Below are positions 13,064 through 23,599 of a stretch of 64,000 bases of DNA, piece by piece. Position numbers and translations under genes: made by a program. The notes under the pieces were generated by a model. It saw only the letters and a program-made list of their open reading frames with translations, was not told the DNA's origin and did no database searches. Numbering within the stretch: position 1 is the stretch's first letter; each line of letters starts with the position of its first letter. The stretch is from contig CM023541.1 in the NCBI GenBank assembly GCA_013350335.1, forward strand, positions 66,663,390 to 66,727,389. The letters run 5' to 3'. The DNA comes from Chimonanthus salicifolius (taxonomy: Eukaryota; Streptophyta; Magnoliopsida; Laurales; Calycanthaceae).

Positions 13064-13612
13064 TGTAATAGCCCGAATTTTCGAATCAATATATATTTGG
13101 CATTTATTGATTTTAATTTGAATTTTGACATGATGGAATACCAAATGGATCAAAAGTTGGGACAAGGGTCCAAGAATGGTCCAATGGGCCATGGATTGGA
13201 TGAAATCCATTTAATGGGTCAATGAGGACTAATCGGGTCAAGGATGGTCAAATTGGGCCCAATACTCATTTGGGACCCCATGGACCCAATTGAGGTAAGC
13301 CTAAGGTAAGGAGGGAATTTAATTGGGCCATGGGCCCAATGTCTACCCAATAAACCATGAATTGGAATTAATACAATTAATAGGTCAATGGTAAGTAATT
13401 GGGTCAAGATAGTCAATTTGGGTCAAAGGGCCATATGGGACCCAATGGGCCAAAGTAGGTAAGCCCTAAAATAAATGGGAAAGACAAAATATAATTGGGC
13501 CATGGACCCAATGGTGATCCAATTAAGATAAATTAAATAGATTAGATAATTATAAAACTATCTAAGTTAAGATGTATCAAGATTAAGTAATATGGCCAAA
13601 TGGGGCCCACCT

Positions 13613-13883
13613 CCACCTCACCCATTGAGGTGGCGTGTGGACCAAGGAAAAAGTGGGGCCAACCATCATGGTCGACTTGGTCAACCATGGATAAATTTAA
13701 GAAGACTAAGGTGGATTAAGGTAAATTAAATTGATTGAAATTATTGTAAAATTATCTAAGTTAAAATCAATGGAATTAAAAAAACATGGCCAAGTGGGGC
13801 CCACCTCCACCTCATCAAGTGAGGTGGCGGGTGGGGTAGGTATTGGTGGGGGCCGTCCACCATGGTTGACTTGGTCAACCATA
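13613..13883 (+). promoter_or_regulatory. Duplicated paired palindromes upstream of the LTR leader
   Basis: Two modules, each with CCACCTCA and TGAGGTGG arms followed about 30-55 bases later by CATGGTTGAC / GTCAACCATG-type arms around a 3-base loop. The first module's second palindrome has one substitution (CATGGTCGAC). Other B LTRs carry one module, for example 22920-22995 and 63420-63498. Position upstream of the leader suggests a promoter or binding element; no TATA box could be fixed. Confidence 0.5.
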
Positions 13884-14477
13884 GGTGGATTTATTAGATA
13901 GATAATTTAATGGAATTAAATTAGAGGGAAATTAATTAACCTAAGTGAGGACTTAACTAATTAGGTTGATTAATTAGGGTCAGCATAGACAAGTCAAAGA
14001 GGACAAGGGAGCCATGCATGGTGGTTGGGTCTCAACCCCCACCACCAAAGTCAAGCTAGCCCATGCTTGGTTGGTGATGCTATAATGGAGGGGTATGGTC
14101 CAAGTAAGACCAAGGAATGAGATGGGTTTTCCATCTCCCCCATCTCATCCCTCTCATTTCTCTCTCTCCCTTTTCACCTCTCTCAAAAAAGTCCCATGCA
14201 TTGGAGAAAAGAAAAAGAGAAAAAAAACTTAGAAGAAGAGAGAAGAAAAGAGAAAGAGAGAGCAAGCCTTGGTCCACCCCTTCAAGATCAAAGGCTAAGA
14301 TCTTGTTTTCCATCACCTTCCCCTCTCCCTCTCTCAATCTAACTCCATCTACCATAGCCGATCCAAGCATATTTCACCATTGATCAAGCACATCTAGCCG
14401 ATCAAACAAGGAGAGGAAGAAGAAAGGAGGCCAAGGAAGTCGACGGGAGCGACAAAGACCGGAGGAGTCGTCGGATC

Positions 14478-16875
14478 GTAAGTATGTTCTAAACAAGAAA
14501 TTTAATTTTTAGGGTTTTAAGTTTTGGAATCCATTTCCTTGGCTTGGATGGTGGCCAAACCATCATAGGCTTTGAATTTAAAAATCCATCCAATGGTAGG
14601 ATAAGGAATGGATAAGATGGAGGAATGGATTAAGTAATGGATTAGGGATGTTAAGTATTTAAAATAATTGTTATGGACTTGTGAGGAAATTTTGGGCCAT
14701 AGGGTTCGGCCATGTAGCATGGCCGAACCCCATGGTGGCAAATTTAAATGATGGATGATGGAAGTATGGAAAAATATGGAGAAAAGGTTAGGTTTCCTAA
14801 ATGCTAAGTAATTGATGATTTTATTAAGATTAGAAAGTTTAAAATGTTGGAGAATGATTAATGATAATTAGTTTCCAAATGATTTTAAAATAGGTGATTT
14901 TAAATAGGGTTTAAAGGCATAGAATGGAATGAATGGATGACCATAGGGTTCGGCCATGTAGCATGGCCGAACCCCATGGTGAAAAATGGGTAATTTATTA
15001 AGATTATAAGGTTTAAAAGATAATGGAGAAAAATGATAGATTTAAATGGATTTATTGAGTATAGAATGTAATGGTTAAATGGGATGAAAATGGTGATGTA
15101 AATAGATGATTTAATTCAAATGGGGGTATGATGTTTTAAAGAAATCATGAACTATAGGGTTCGGCCATACAAGGTGGCCGAACCCCATGGTTAGTGATTT
15201 ATGAAGGTTAGGGCTCTTAGATGCTCAATGGTTAATGTTTTCTAAAGTTTGAAAATTATGAGTATGGTAAGTAATTTTAAAATGGATTATTTTTGGGACA
15301 AAATATTAGTCTTTGAAAATAGCATCCATAAAGGTGAACCCTAGGGTGGTGATTAGTGGTTTTAATAAATGGAAAATGATGTAGAAGAATGCTAGATTTT
15401 AATGGACTTATGAAAATGATATGTGAGGTTTTAAATGGGATGAGAATGAGGACTTAAATGAATAAATTAAATTCATTGGTGATAAATGGACCCAAAAGAA
15501 GGGAGATAGGGTACCATGGGTTCGGCCATGGTGTATGGCCGAACCCATGATCCCTTTGTGGGCCACCTTTAGGGCCAAATGTGAAAGGACATATGGGGAT
15601 TAAATGTTTTTCAAAATTAACAATAGGTGGCTGATTTTGGATATGTTATGGAATTATAAATGGGTCTAAGTTATGGATGAAATTTAGACTTAAAATAGAT
15701 ATAAGTGGGTGAATGATTAATCATAGAGGAGAGAGTGGCAAAATGGTAATTATTAGCCACTTTGAAGAACCATGGGTTCGGCCATGGTACATGGCCGAAC
15801 CCTATGTGGATTAGACATGAAATCGAATGCATTATGAATGATTAATTGGAACGGATAGTTGCTGCGTTTAGGTTCGCAAATTAGAGTATTTAAATGGCCA
15901 AAGAAATTGGACTTATGTATGTGTTTTAAACTATGGATAATGGGCTAAGTTAAGGACCGATTTTTGATAAACTTGTAATATACTTAAGGATCATTGAATG
16001 GATCTAGGGTTATGATCAGTTAGGAACTTAATCATGGATAACGTATGGACTAATTCGGTAAATGTAATAAGGTATCGGGACGTTGCAAACGGTACGCGAT
16101 CGGCGACCGGATTATCAAACGGAAAGCGTAACGGAACGCTACGTGGTATTCGGTAGGATTCCTACCTTTTTGTAAGCGATGGATATATGATGGTATTTTA
16201 AATTATTTTGATTTGGCTTATGATGGATTTATGATTATGATTTATCTTATGACGAGTTTTAAGTTATGAATCATATGGATTATATTTTAACATTATGCAT
16301 TATATGGTTATGTATGGTATATCAAAATTATGGTTTATCTATATACTACATAGCATAATGCACGTATATCTCATGCATGGCATGGGCGGGAAAATAATGA
16401 AACCGGAGTCCATGCTCTGTCGGGGCGACCGAGAATCAGACATGGGGATGGCCTGAGGGCTATAACCGGAGTCCATGCTCCGTCAGGGTGACCGAGAATC
16501 AAACATGGGGATAGTTCTATAACCGGAGACCATGCTCCGTCGGGGCGACCGAGAATCAGACATGGGGATGGCCTGAGGGCTATAACCGGAGTCCATGCTC
16601 CGTCGGGGCGACCGAGAATCAAACATGGGGATAGTTCTATAACTAGAGTCCATGCTCCGTCGGGGTAACCGAGAAGCAAACATGGGGACAATACATTGTA
16701 TGATCATACAGATGATGGGTGGGACACATGACATTGGCACCCATGGCATAGCACTCATTACATGCTTATTTTGTTATATTTTATTGTATCGGTATGCATG
16801 TTATCACTAATCCATATGCTAGCCCTACTCGGAGTCCTACTGGGCATGTTGACTAACGCCCTACTTCTACCCTAG
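14478..16875 (+). other. Predicted intron inside LTR (2398 bp)
   Basis: It begins with GTAAGTAT after CGTCGGATC. It ends with CTAAC, a pyrimidine tract and TAG, about 17 bases from branch-like A to AG. The same pair recurs in every adequately complete LTR here. Splicing itself is inferred. Confidence 0.55.
16400..16690 (+). repeat. Minisatellite with alternating 63- and 57-bp units
   Basis: Five units around GGAGTCCATGCTCCGTCGGG start at successive spacings of 63, 57, 63 and 57 bases, measured at 16411, 16474, 16531, 16594 and 16651. Thus the true unit is a 120-bp dimer. Each core folds as CGGAG / CTCCG with loop TCCATG. Lengths are multiples of three, which makes long but meaningless open frames. 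Confidence 0.85.
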
Positions 16876-17380
16876 CTGGTGACGCAGGGGATGGCGGAAG
16901 AGGTGGACATGACAGGAGCCAAGCTTAGGAGCTTGGGAAAGCTGCTACTTAGTCTTATTTAAGTTTTATTTTGGAAATGTAATTAAGTAGCTTAGCTTGT
17001 CGGATTGTAATAATTATTGTTTCTTGCTATGGTTTGGACTATACTATGGACGATATCATTTTGAGATACAATTATGAACATAGGGATATTTTAGTAATTT
17101 AATGATGTATCTTCCCTTCTATCTAAAAACCGGTAGGATAGACTCTATTATCATGTTCCGCAATGATTATAATCTGCGAGCTTACTTCCTACGTGTGAAC
17201 CATTCTCGTGGACTTAGTTCCGGGCACGCGTGGGGTTGGCCAGTTAAAGGTCGAGCTTTAGAAGCTCGGACTTAACTCGCGTCGTGGCGTCCGCACCCTC
17301 TCTCACTCTTCTATTTCAAAAAAAAAAAAAAAATAGACTCTGACTTTCGGAAAGCGAGTGAAAAAGGGCCGGGCGTTACA

Positions 17381-17623
17381 GAACCCCATGGAAGATGGTT
17401 ATTAATTTAGAAAGGTTCTAATGAGGGACTTTTGGATAAAAAATGAAGGATCCTTGATTTATGGATTCAAGGATGGTAATCAATATAATTGGAAAGTTAG
17501 ACATCATAGGGTTCGGCCATGGTGTATGGCCGAACCCCATGAAGCAATTTTATGGGTCAATTATGGATTTATTATTGTAAATAAATTAAGAAGGAGGATG
17601 GAACAATGATATCATGGGTTCGG
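17381..17623 (+). mobile_element. 3' LTR, subfamily A (continuation)
   Basis: This continues the LTR interrupted at 13063, starting with the duplicated GAACC and the rest of the split palindrome arm. A full palindrome is at 17509-17538. A half palindrome at 17609-17622 ends where the sequence switches to minus-strand LTR. Confidence 0.7.
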
Positions 17624-17747
17624 CCATGATTTTAGTCCTTCTCACTTGGTTTTAGTCCTTCTTTTGGTTTATTAATCAATCACCACTAAGTTAATCATTT
17701 AAACCTTAAGTCCACAAAATACACCTAAGTGGGTTCGGCATACAACA
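17624..17747 (-). mobile_element. Small inverted LTR intron fragment
   Basis: This piece resembles minus-strand LTR A intron, for example the AAACCTTAAGTCC block near 61925. It joins the plus-strand LTR at a half palindrome on the left. On the right it is cut in a palindrome loop (ATACAACA) by the next A LTR. Confidence 0.55.
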
Positions 17748-19391
17748 TGTAACACCCCGGATTTTCAAGCTATTAATATATATGAAAATTACCCATTTAA
17801 TTTGTGAATTACTAGATATGGACCTTATATGGGTAAAGTGTTGGGTCATTGCCCAATTAGGACCCAACGGTTATGGTACAAGGTCCAATTTAAATTAAAT
17901 GGGGCTGAATTAAATTAGTAATGCATTATGTCTATAATTAATTATTATGCGCATAAAAGAGAACATGGAAAGATCTTAGGAATGAGATATAGATAGTATG
18001 GCCGTGTGTGTGGGATTTGCGCATCCATGGTGATGTGCTAGAATCTCTTTAAAAAGGAGTCATTTCCTTTGTCAAAGAGTAATACTAGGAAGGTGCTAAG
18101 TGGAAGGATCTCGGCAGCTTCTAATTATAATTAGAACCGAGTGGAAGTATTAGAAAGACACAAGGGGAGCAAGGCTCCTTCTAAACATGGAACCGATTGG
18201 AAGAAAGACACAAGGGCGCACGGCAATGGCGATTTCAGCAAGGGGCACACGGCATTAGGCAATGGCTAAATTAAAGGGTCTTGGTATCTTCTAAATATAT
18301 GACCAATTGGAAGTAATAAAAGAAAGACATAGAGGGGCGCACGACATACACATTCAAGTGGTTTTCATCAAATATCAGTCTCGGTATTATCAAGAGAAGG
18401 AGAGGGCAGCTAGTAAGTGTGCAAGGAAGAGAAGGATTGGAAGAGCAAGAACAAGTGAAGGAAAACCGGAGGAGTCACGGAACCGGTAAGTAGTTCGATA
18501 ATTTTGTTTAAAATAAGGGACCATAGGGTTCGGCCATGGTGTATGGCCGAACCCCATGGAAAGACATGGTTTAATGTATGGATTTTTAATGATGAAAACT
18601 ACGGGAGTTGGTTAATAAATTTATATGGGTTTAAATGGTTTAAGAGAAGTTGATGAACCATAGGGTTCGGCCATGATGAAGGGCCGAACTCCATGGAGGA
18701 AAATTGGTTATGTTTAATGGATTTTTGAGGGATGAAAACCATGCAATGTTAATAAAGATGTTAAAGGGTTTTAATGGATGTTTTTGGTAAAGAACCTTAG
18801 ACCATGGGTTCGGCCATGGAGTATGGCCGAACCCCATAAATAATTATGGAATTAAGTTCATGTACTTAGATCATGGAAAATGATGGGAAAGGTTACTTAT
18901 GAATTAATTTAAATGGATGGAAGGTTTGATGGTTTTAGATGCAATTAGATCATGAAAACCATGGAAGGAATATCAATGATTTTTTAAAGAGAAGACCATG
19001 AACCATAGGGTTTGGCCCCACGGAGGATGGTTATTAAATTAGAAAGTTTCTAATGATGGACTTTTGGATAAAAAAGGAAGGAACCTTGATTTATGGATTC
19101 AAGAATGGGAATTGATATAATTAGAAAGTTAGACATCATAGTGCTCGGCCACGGTGTATGGCCGAATCCCATGAAGTAATTCTTAATGGGTCCCTCATTG
19201 GTGGATCATGTTTGGATTAAGGAATCGGTTATGATCATTTTAAAGGGTTATTTGGAGTGTTATACATGTTTAAATAAATGAATGGACCTATGTTTTGGAA
19301 CCTAAACATAAGTTGTTGGAGGTAATGGCAATATTGTAATATAGGCTAAAAATCAAAGATCATGGGTTCGGCCATGGTGTATGGTCGAACC
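17748..19391 (+). mobile_element. LTR subfamily A, second copy (5' part)
   Basis: Starts TGTAACACCCCGG. Its leader includes GGCGCACGGCA repeats; the 5' splice motif starts at 18486. Palindromes: 18529-18558, 18663-18692, 18807-18836, one near 19144, and 19364-19391. The last is cut in its right arm, after GAACC, by the B LTR that starts at 19392. The rest of this LTR is not found in the window. Confidence 0.75.
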
Positions 19392-21320
19392 TGTAATGGC
19401 CCGGAATTTGTAAATCAATATATATGTAGCTATTATTTATTTTAATGGTGGAAATTGGAAATTTGATGGAATAAATGGTGAATGGATCAAAATATGGACA
19501 AAGGCCCAAGTATGGTCCCAATGGACCATGGATTGGATTTAAAATCATTTAAAGGGTCAATGATGGTCAATTGGGCCAAGGATGGTCAAATTGGGCCCAA
19601 TACCCATTTGGGACCCAATGGGTCAAGATAATGTAAGCTCTAAAGTAAATGAGTAAGGGTGAATGTAATTAGGCCATGGGCCCAATGGTGATCCAACTAG
19701 TTGAAAATGGATTAAATTAAATCACCTAAGTTAGTGATGAGTTGACCAAGGTGACATGGCCGATTGGGACCCACCTCCACCTCACCAACTGAGGTGGCGT
19801 GTGGACCAAGGATTGGTGGGGCCGGCCACCATGGTTGAATTGGTCAACCATGGGTGTATGCATGAAGGGAATTTAAGCAAATGGAATTGAGTTAAATGGG
19901 AATTAATTAACCTAATGATCTAATTAATTAATTAATTAAGCTAATCAAATGAGGTGGTCAAATGGTCAAAGGGAAGACCAAAAGCCATCTTATGTTTAAC
20001 ACCCAAAAACGTTGGCTTGGTGGTGGTTTATCCCAACCACCACCATAAAGCATGAAAAATATCCCATGTGGTTGGTGGGAAAGTTAATGGTTGAGTATAA
20101 CTTAAGCAACCTTTGGATAAGATGGGTTTTTATTTTCATTCTCTCCCATTTCACTCTCTCCCTCTCTTGCTCTCCACCACCGTCCCACACCAAGAAGAAA
20201 AGAAGAAGAAGAAAAAACTAAGGAGAAAAGAAGATGAAAACTTAGAGAAGAGAAGTGCAAGCAAAAGCGACCACTCCAAAATCAAGCCTAGCATCTTCTT
20301 CCTCACCATCTCCTCCTTTCCCTCTCTCAAAACACACTCCATAGTGGCCAAACCCAAGCCTGGAGGTTTTTCATCTTGATCAAGCATCCTAGCCGACCAA
20401 CAAAGGAGAAGAAGAAGAGAGGAGGCCAAGGAGTCTGAAGGGAGCAAAGAAAGTCGGAGGAGCCGACGAATTGTAAGTATTTCTAAATAAGAGATTGGAT
20501 TTTTTTTAGGGTTTAAGATTTGGGGTCCATTTCTTAGATTTAGTGGTGGCCAAAACATTATGGGCCTTGGATCTCAAATCCATCCCATGGAAGGATGAAA
20601 AATGGACAAAACCCTAATGGGTAAATTAGGGTTAAGAAAAATAAATGGATTAAGGACATTATGTAATTAAATTATTTAAGCAATGGATGTATGGAATTTT
20701 TGGAAGGAATCATGGTGAGTAATTAAGTAAATTGGAATGGGGTTTTTAAGGTCAAAACCATGGTAGGTGATTAATTGATTTATTAGGGTTTATAAAGAAT
20801 GGAAGCCAAGGAGGATGATTTAGGGTTTTAAGATTTTAATGATTAAATGTAGGTAATTTTTAAAGGGGTTTTTATGATGAAATTCATGGAAGATGTGAAT
20901 GATTTTTGTGGCCTTAAAAGGCATGAATGAATGATGGACCATGAACTTATGGTGATGGTGTTAGAATTTTAATGGGGTTAGAGAATGGACGCTATGTTAA
21001 GTGGTTAATGATTTTTAAAGTTTTAATTGAAAGAATGATAGTAATTTTAAAAGGGGTTTTTAAATGAAGGAATCCATGGATGAAGGTTAATGTTTTATGG
21101 TCTTAAATGTCACCAATGAATGATGAACCCTATGGTAATGTATTCATAATTTTAATGGATATGTAAATAGGGAAAAATAATGGGGAATGTTGGTAGTTTT
21201 GATGGACTCAAGAAAGTGAGCCTAATGTTAATTAAAGGGGTTGATTTTAAAGATCCTATGACATGAAGTGGTAAGGCATTAAGGGATCTAAGATGTGGAT
21301 CAAAAATGTGGGAAAAGATC
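19392..21320 (+). mobile_element. LTR subfamily B (first part)
   Basis: Starts TGTAATGGCCCGG directly after GAACC (19387-19391), the same target position in a palindrome as the solo LTR at 13064. It has a palindrome at 19838-19860, a pyrimidine/purine leader (20130-20260) and a 5' splice motif at 20473. It is interrupted at 21320 by LTR C and resumes at 38224. Open frames over the leader (20113-20558) are low-complexity and not taken as genes. Confidence 0.8.
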
Positions 21321-22362
21321 TGTAACACCCCGCCCTTTTCACTGTAATAATCAGAGTTTTTTTTTTTAAATATAATAATCTAGTGATCGGGGCGGAGTGT
21401 CACGACGCGAGTTAAGTTCGGATCTCTAAATCCGACCCTGAACTGGCCAAGCTCATGTGCGTATGAACTAAGTCCATAAAACTGATCCACACATGGTACA
21501 AATACAACTTGCGGAATTAACTTAGTCTTAATCTAACTGAGGTTATAAAAGATCCTATGACTATTCCAATTTTCCATTCTTAGATAACAAAGTACATAAT
21601 TTATTCTCCAAAATTACTATATAACCTTAGTCTACCATTCATTCCAAACCATCCAAATAAACCAAACCATAGTAGCTACTTAACTACATTATTACATGCC
21701 AACATCATCTAGCTATCAAATTACATTGTCCAAATAAATCAAATAACAAGTTCATAAATAGTCCATTCAAAGTCCATTCAAATCATTCAAACCGCCCAAG
21801 CTTCTTTGCTTGGTCCCCTTCTCGATCCTCATTCGTTGTCTTTCCTGCGTCATCCACTAAGGGTAGAGATAGGGCGTTAGATCAACGCGCCCAATAGTGT
21901 TTCCGAATAGGGCTACCACAGGGTTAGTATAAAACATGCAAATAATATAATAATACATGTGTGTCAAAATTCCATAAAAACATGCTATGTATGAAATGAA
22001 CATGTAATGAGTCCCACCCATCACCATTCTACATAGCCTCCTCTTGACGGGATTCTCATCGTCAAGGTACCCCACAGTGGTCTTTCGGACTCCCCGACGG
22101 AGTGTGGCCTCCGGATTCCTCTTGATGGGATTCTCATCATCAAGGTACCCAACAGTGGTCTTTCGGATGCCCCGACGGAGTGTGGCCTCCGGCTACAACA
22201 ACATCATCCCATGCCATGCATGAGATGTCTATGCAAACATGCCATTTAGAAACATAACTTTACATTCATATAAGTTATCGAAATCAACATAAAACAGCAT
22301 AAAGAAATGTGGTTACAATAAAGGTAGGAAACCTACTCTATGTTACTTTGTTTGTCCCTTCT
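21316..22362 (-). mobile_element. LTR subfamily C (3' part, minus strand), target duplication AGATC
   Basis: The insertion runs from 21321 to 38223 with nested DNA inside, flanked by AGATC at 21316-21320 and 38224-38228. On the minus strand this part is the LTR 3' end: LTR terminus, T/A run (21358-21370), stem-loop 21411-21443, acceptor motif (AG boundary at 21857) and a two-unit hairpin repeat (22043-22144). It is cut at 22362 by the young element. Confidence 0.85.
22043..22195 (-). repeat. Two-unit tandem hairpin repeat with compensatory change
   Basis: Units 78 bp apart carry stems CTTGACG...CGTCAAG (22043-22066) and CTTGATG...CATCAAG (22121-22144). The C/G pair in one unit is a T/A pair in the other, so pairing is kept. 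Confidence 0.8.
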
Positions 22363-23599
22363 TGTAATGACCCGAAATTTGTGAATCAGTATATCTGTGG
22401 TTATTATTTATTTTAATGATGGAAATTGAGAATTTTAGTGGAATAAATGTTAAGTGAATCAAAATTTGGGCAAAGGCCCAAGTATGGTCCAATGGACCAT
22501 GGGTTGGATGAAATTCATTTAATTGGTCAATAATGGTTGATGTAATGGCCCGGAAGTTGTAAAGTAATATATATGTGTTATTATTTATTCTTTTATGGTG
22601 GAAATTGGAAATTGGATGGAATAGATAGTAAATGGATCAAAATGTGGACAAAGGCCCAACTAGGGCCCAATGGGTTATGTATTGGATTTAATTTATCTTA
22701 ATGGTCAAATTGGGCCAAGGATAGTCAAATTGGGCCCAATACCCATTTGGGACTTAATGGGTCAAAATAATGCAAACTCTAAGGTAAATGGATAGCAGAG
22801 AACTTAATTGGGCCATGGGCCCAATGGTGATCCAATAAGGGAAGTGGGTTGAATTGATTTTTAATCACCTAAGTTAGTATTAATTAGGCCTAAGTGACAT
22901 GGCCAATTGGGACCCACCTCCACCTCATCAAATGAGGTGGCATGTGGACCAATGATTGGTGGGGCCGGCCACCATGGTTGACTTGGTCAACCATGGGTGG
23001 AATAATGGGAATTAGGTTAAATAAAAATGAATTAACCTAAGTTAATTATCAAATTAATTAAATACTTAAATTAATAAGTTGGTGGCTACATGGGGTTAGA
23101 TTGGTCAAATGGAGACCAAGCTACCCCACCTCAAAATGTTAAAAACGTTGGGCTTGGGTGGTGGTTTGGATAACCACCACCATAAAGCAAATAAAATATC
23201 TTAAGGTTGGTGGGATCATTAAATTAAAGTGAAAAATGGAGATAAGTCTTATTGGTTATCTCATTCTCATCTTTTCTTCACAAACTCCATCCCTCCCATT
23301 CTCCATTGCCGTCCCATTCTCTAAGGAAGGAGAGGAAGAGAGTTAAGGAGAAGAGAAGAGAAGGAGAGAAGAAAGAAGTGGAAATTGGAGGGAAATCACT
23401 CTAAGGTTAGGGTTTAACATCTCTCCTCTCATGATTTTTCTCTCTCTCTCTCTCACACACAAACCCTACTATGGCTGATTCTAGGGTTGGGTATTGCCGC
23501 CATTAATCAAGAGTCTTGACCTATCAAAGATCAAGAGGAAGGAGAGAGGAGGCTAAGGAGATCGACGGGAGCGGCGGAAATCGGAGGAGACGTCGGATA

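Larger units (their letters stand above)
13059..17385 (+). mobile_element. Solo LTR, subfamily B, 4317 bp, target duplication GAACC
   Basis: The LTR spans 13064-17380, from TGTAATAGCCCG to GGGCGTTACA, flanked by GAACC at 13059-13063 and 17381-17385. It has no internal region, so it is a solo LTR. Order inside: two paired-palindrome modules (13613-13689 and 13805-13883), a pyrimidine/purine leader (14130-14270), 5' splice motif at 14478, palindromes at 14702-14731, 14945-14974, 15157-15186, 15519-15547 and 15775-15803, GGTAGG/CCTACC stem at 16152-16166, a hairpin minisatellite (16400-16690), the acceptor motif ending at 16875, a 3' stem-loop block, an A-run near 17320 and the LTR end. Confidence 0.9.

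Noticed and set aside
16371..16758. Repeat proteins of about 100 residues on the minus strand
   Set aside because: Translation of the 120-bp hairpin minisatellite only; related LTRs break the frames.
13064..17380. Assignment to the Ogre group because of very long LTRs
   Set aside because: Primer sites match initiator Met rather than Arg tRNA, and pol ends with a chromodomain-like tail.
20113..20558. Overlapping ORFs of 88 and 135 residues
   Set aside because: They lie on the low-complexity LTR leader on both strands and are not kept in sister LTRs.
23440..23460. CT microsatellite as an independent feature
   Set aside because: It is part of the pyrimidine-rich leader shared by B LTRs.
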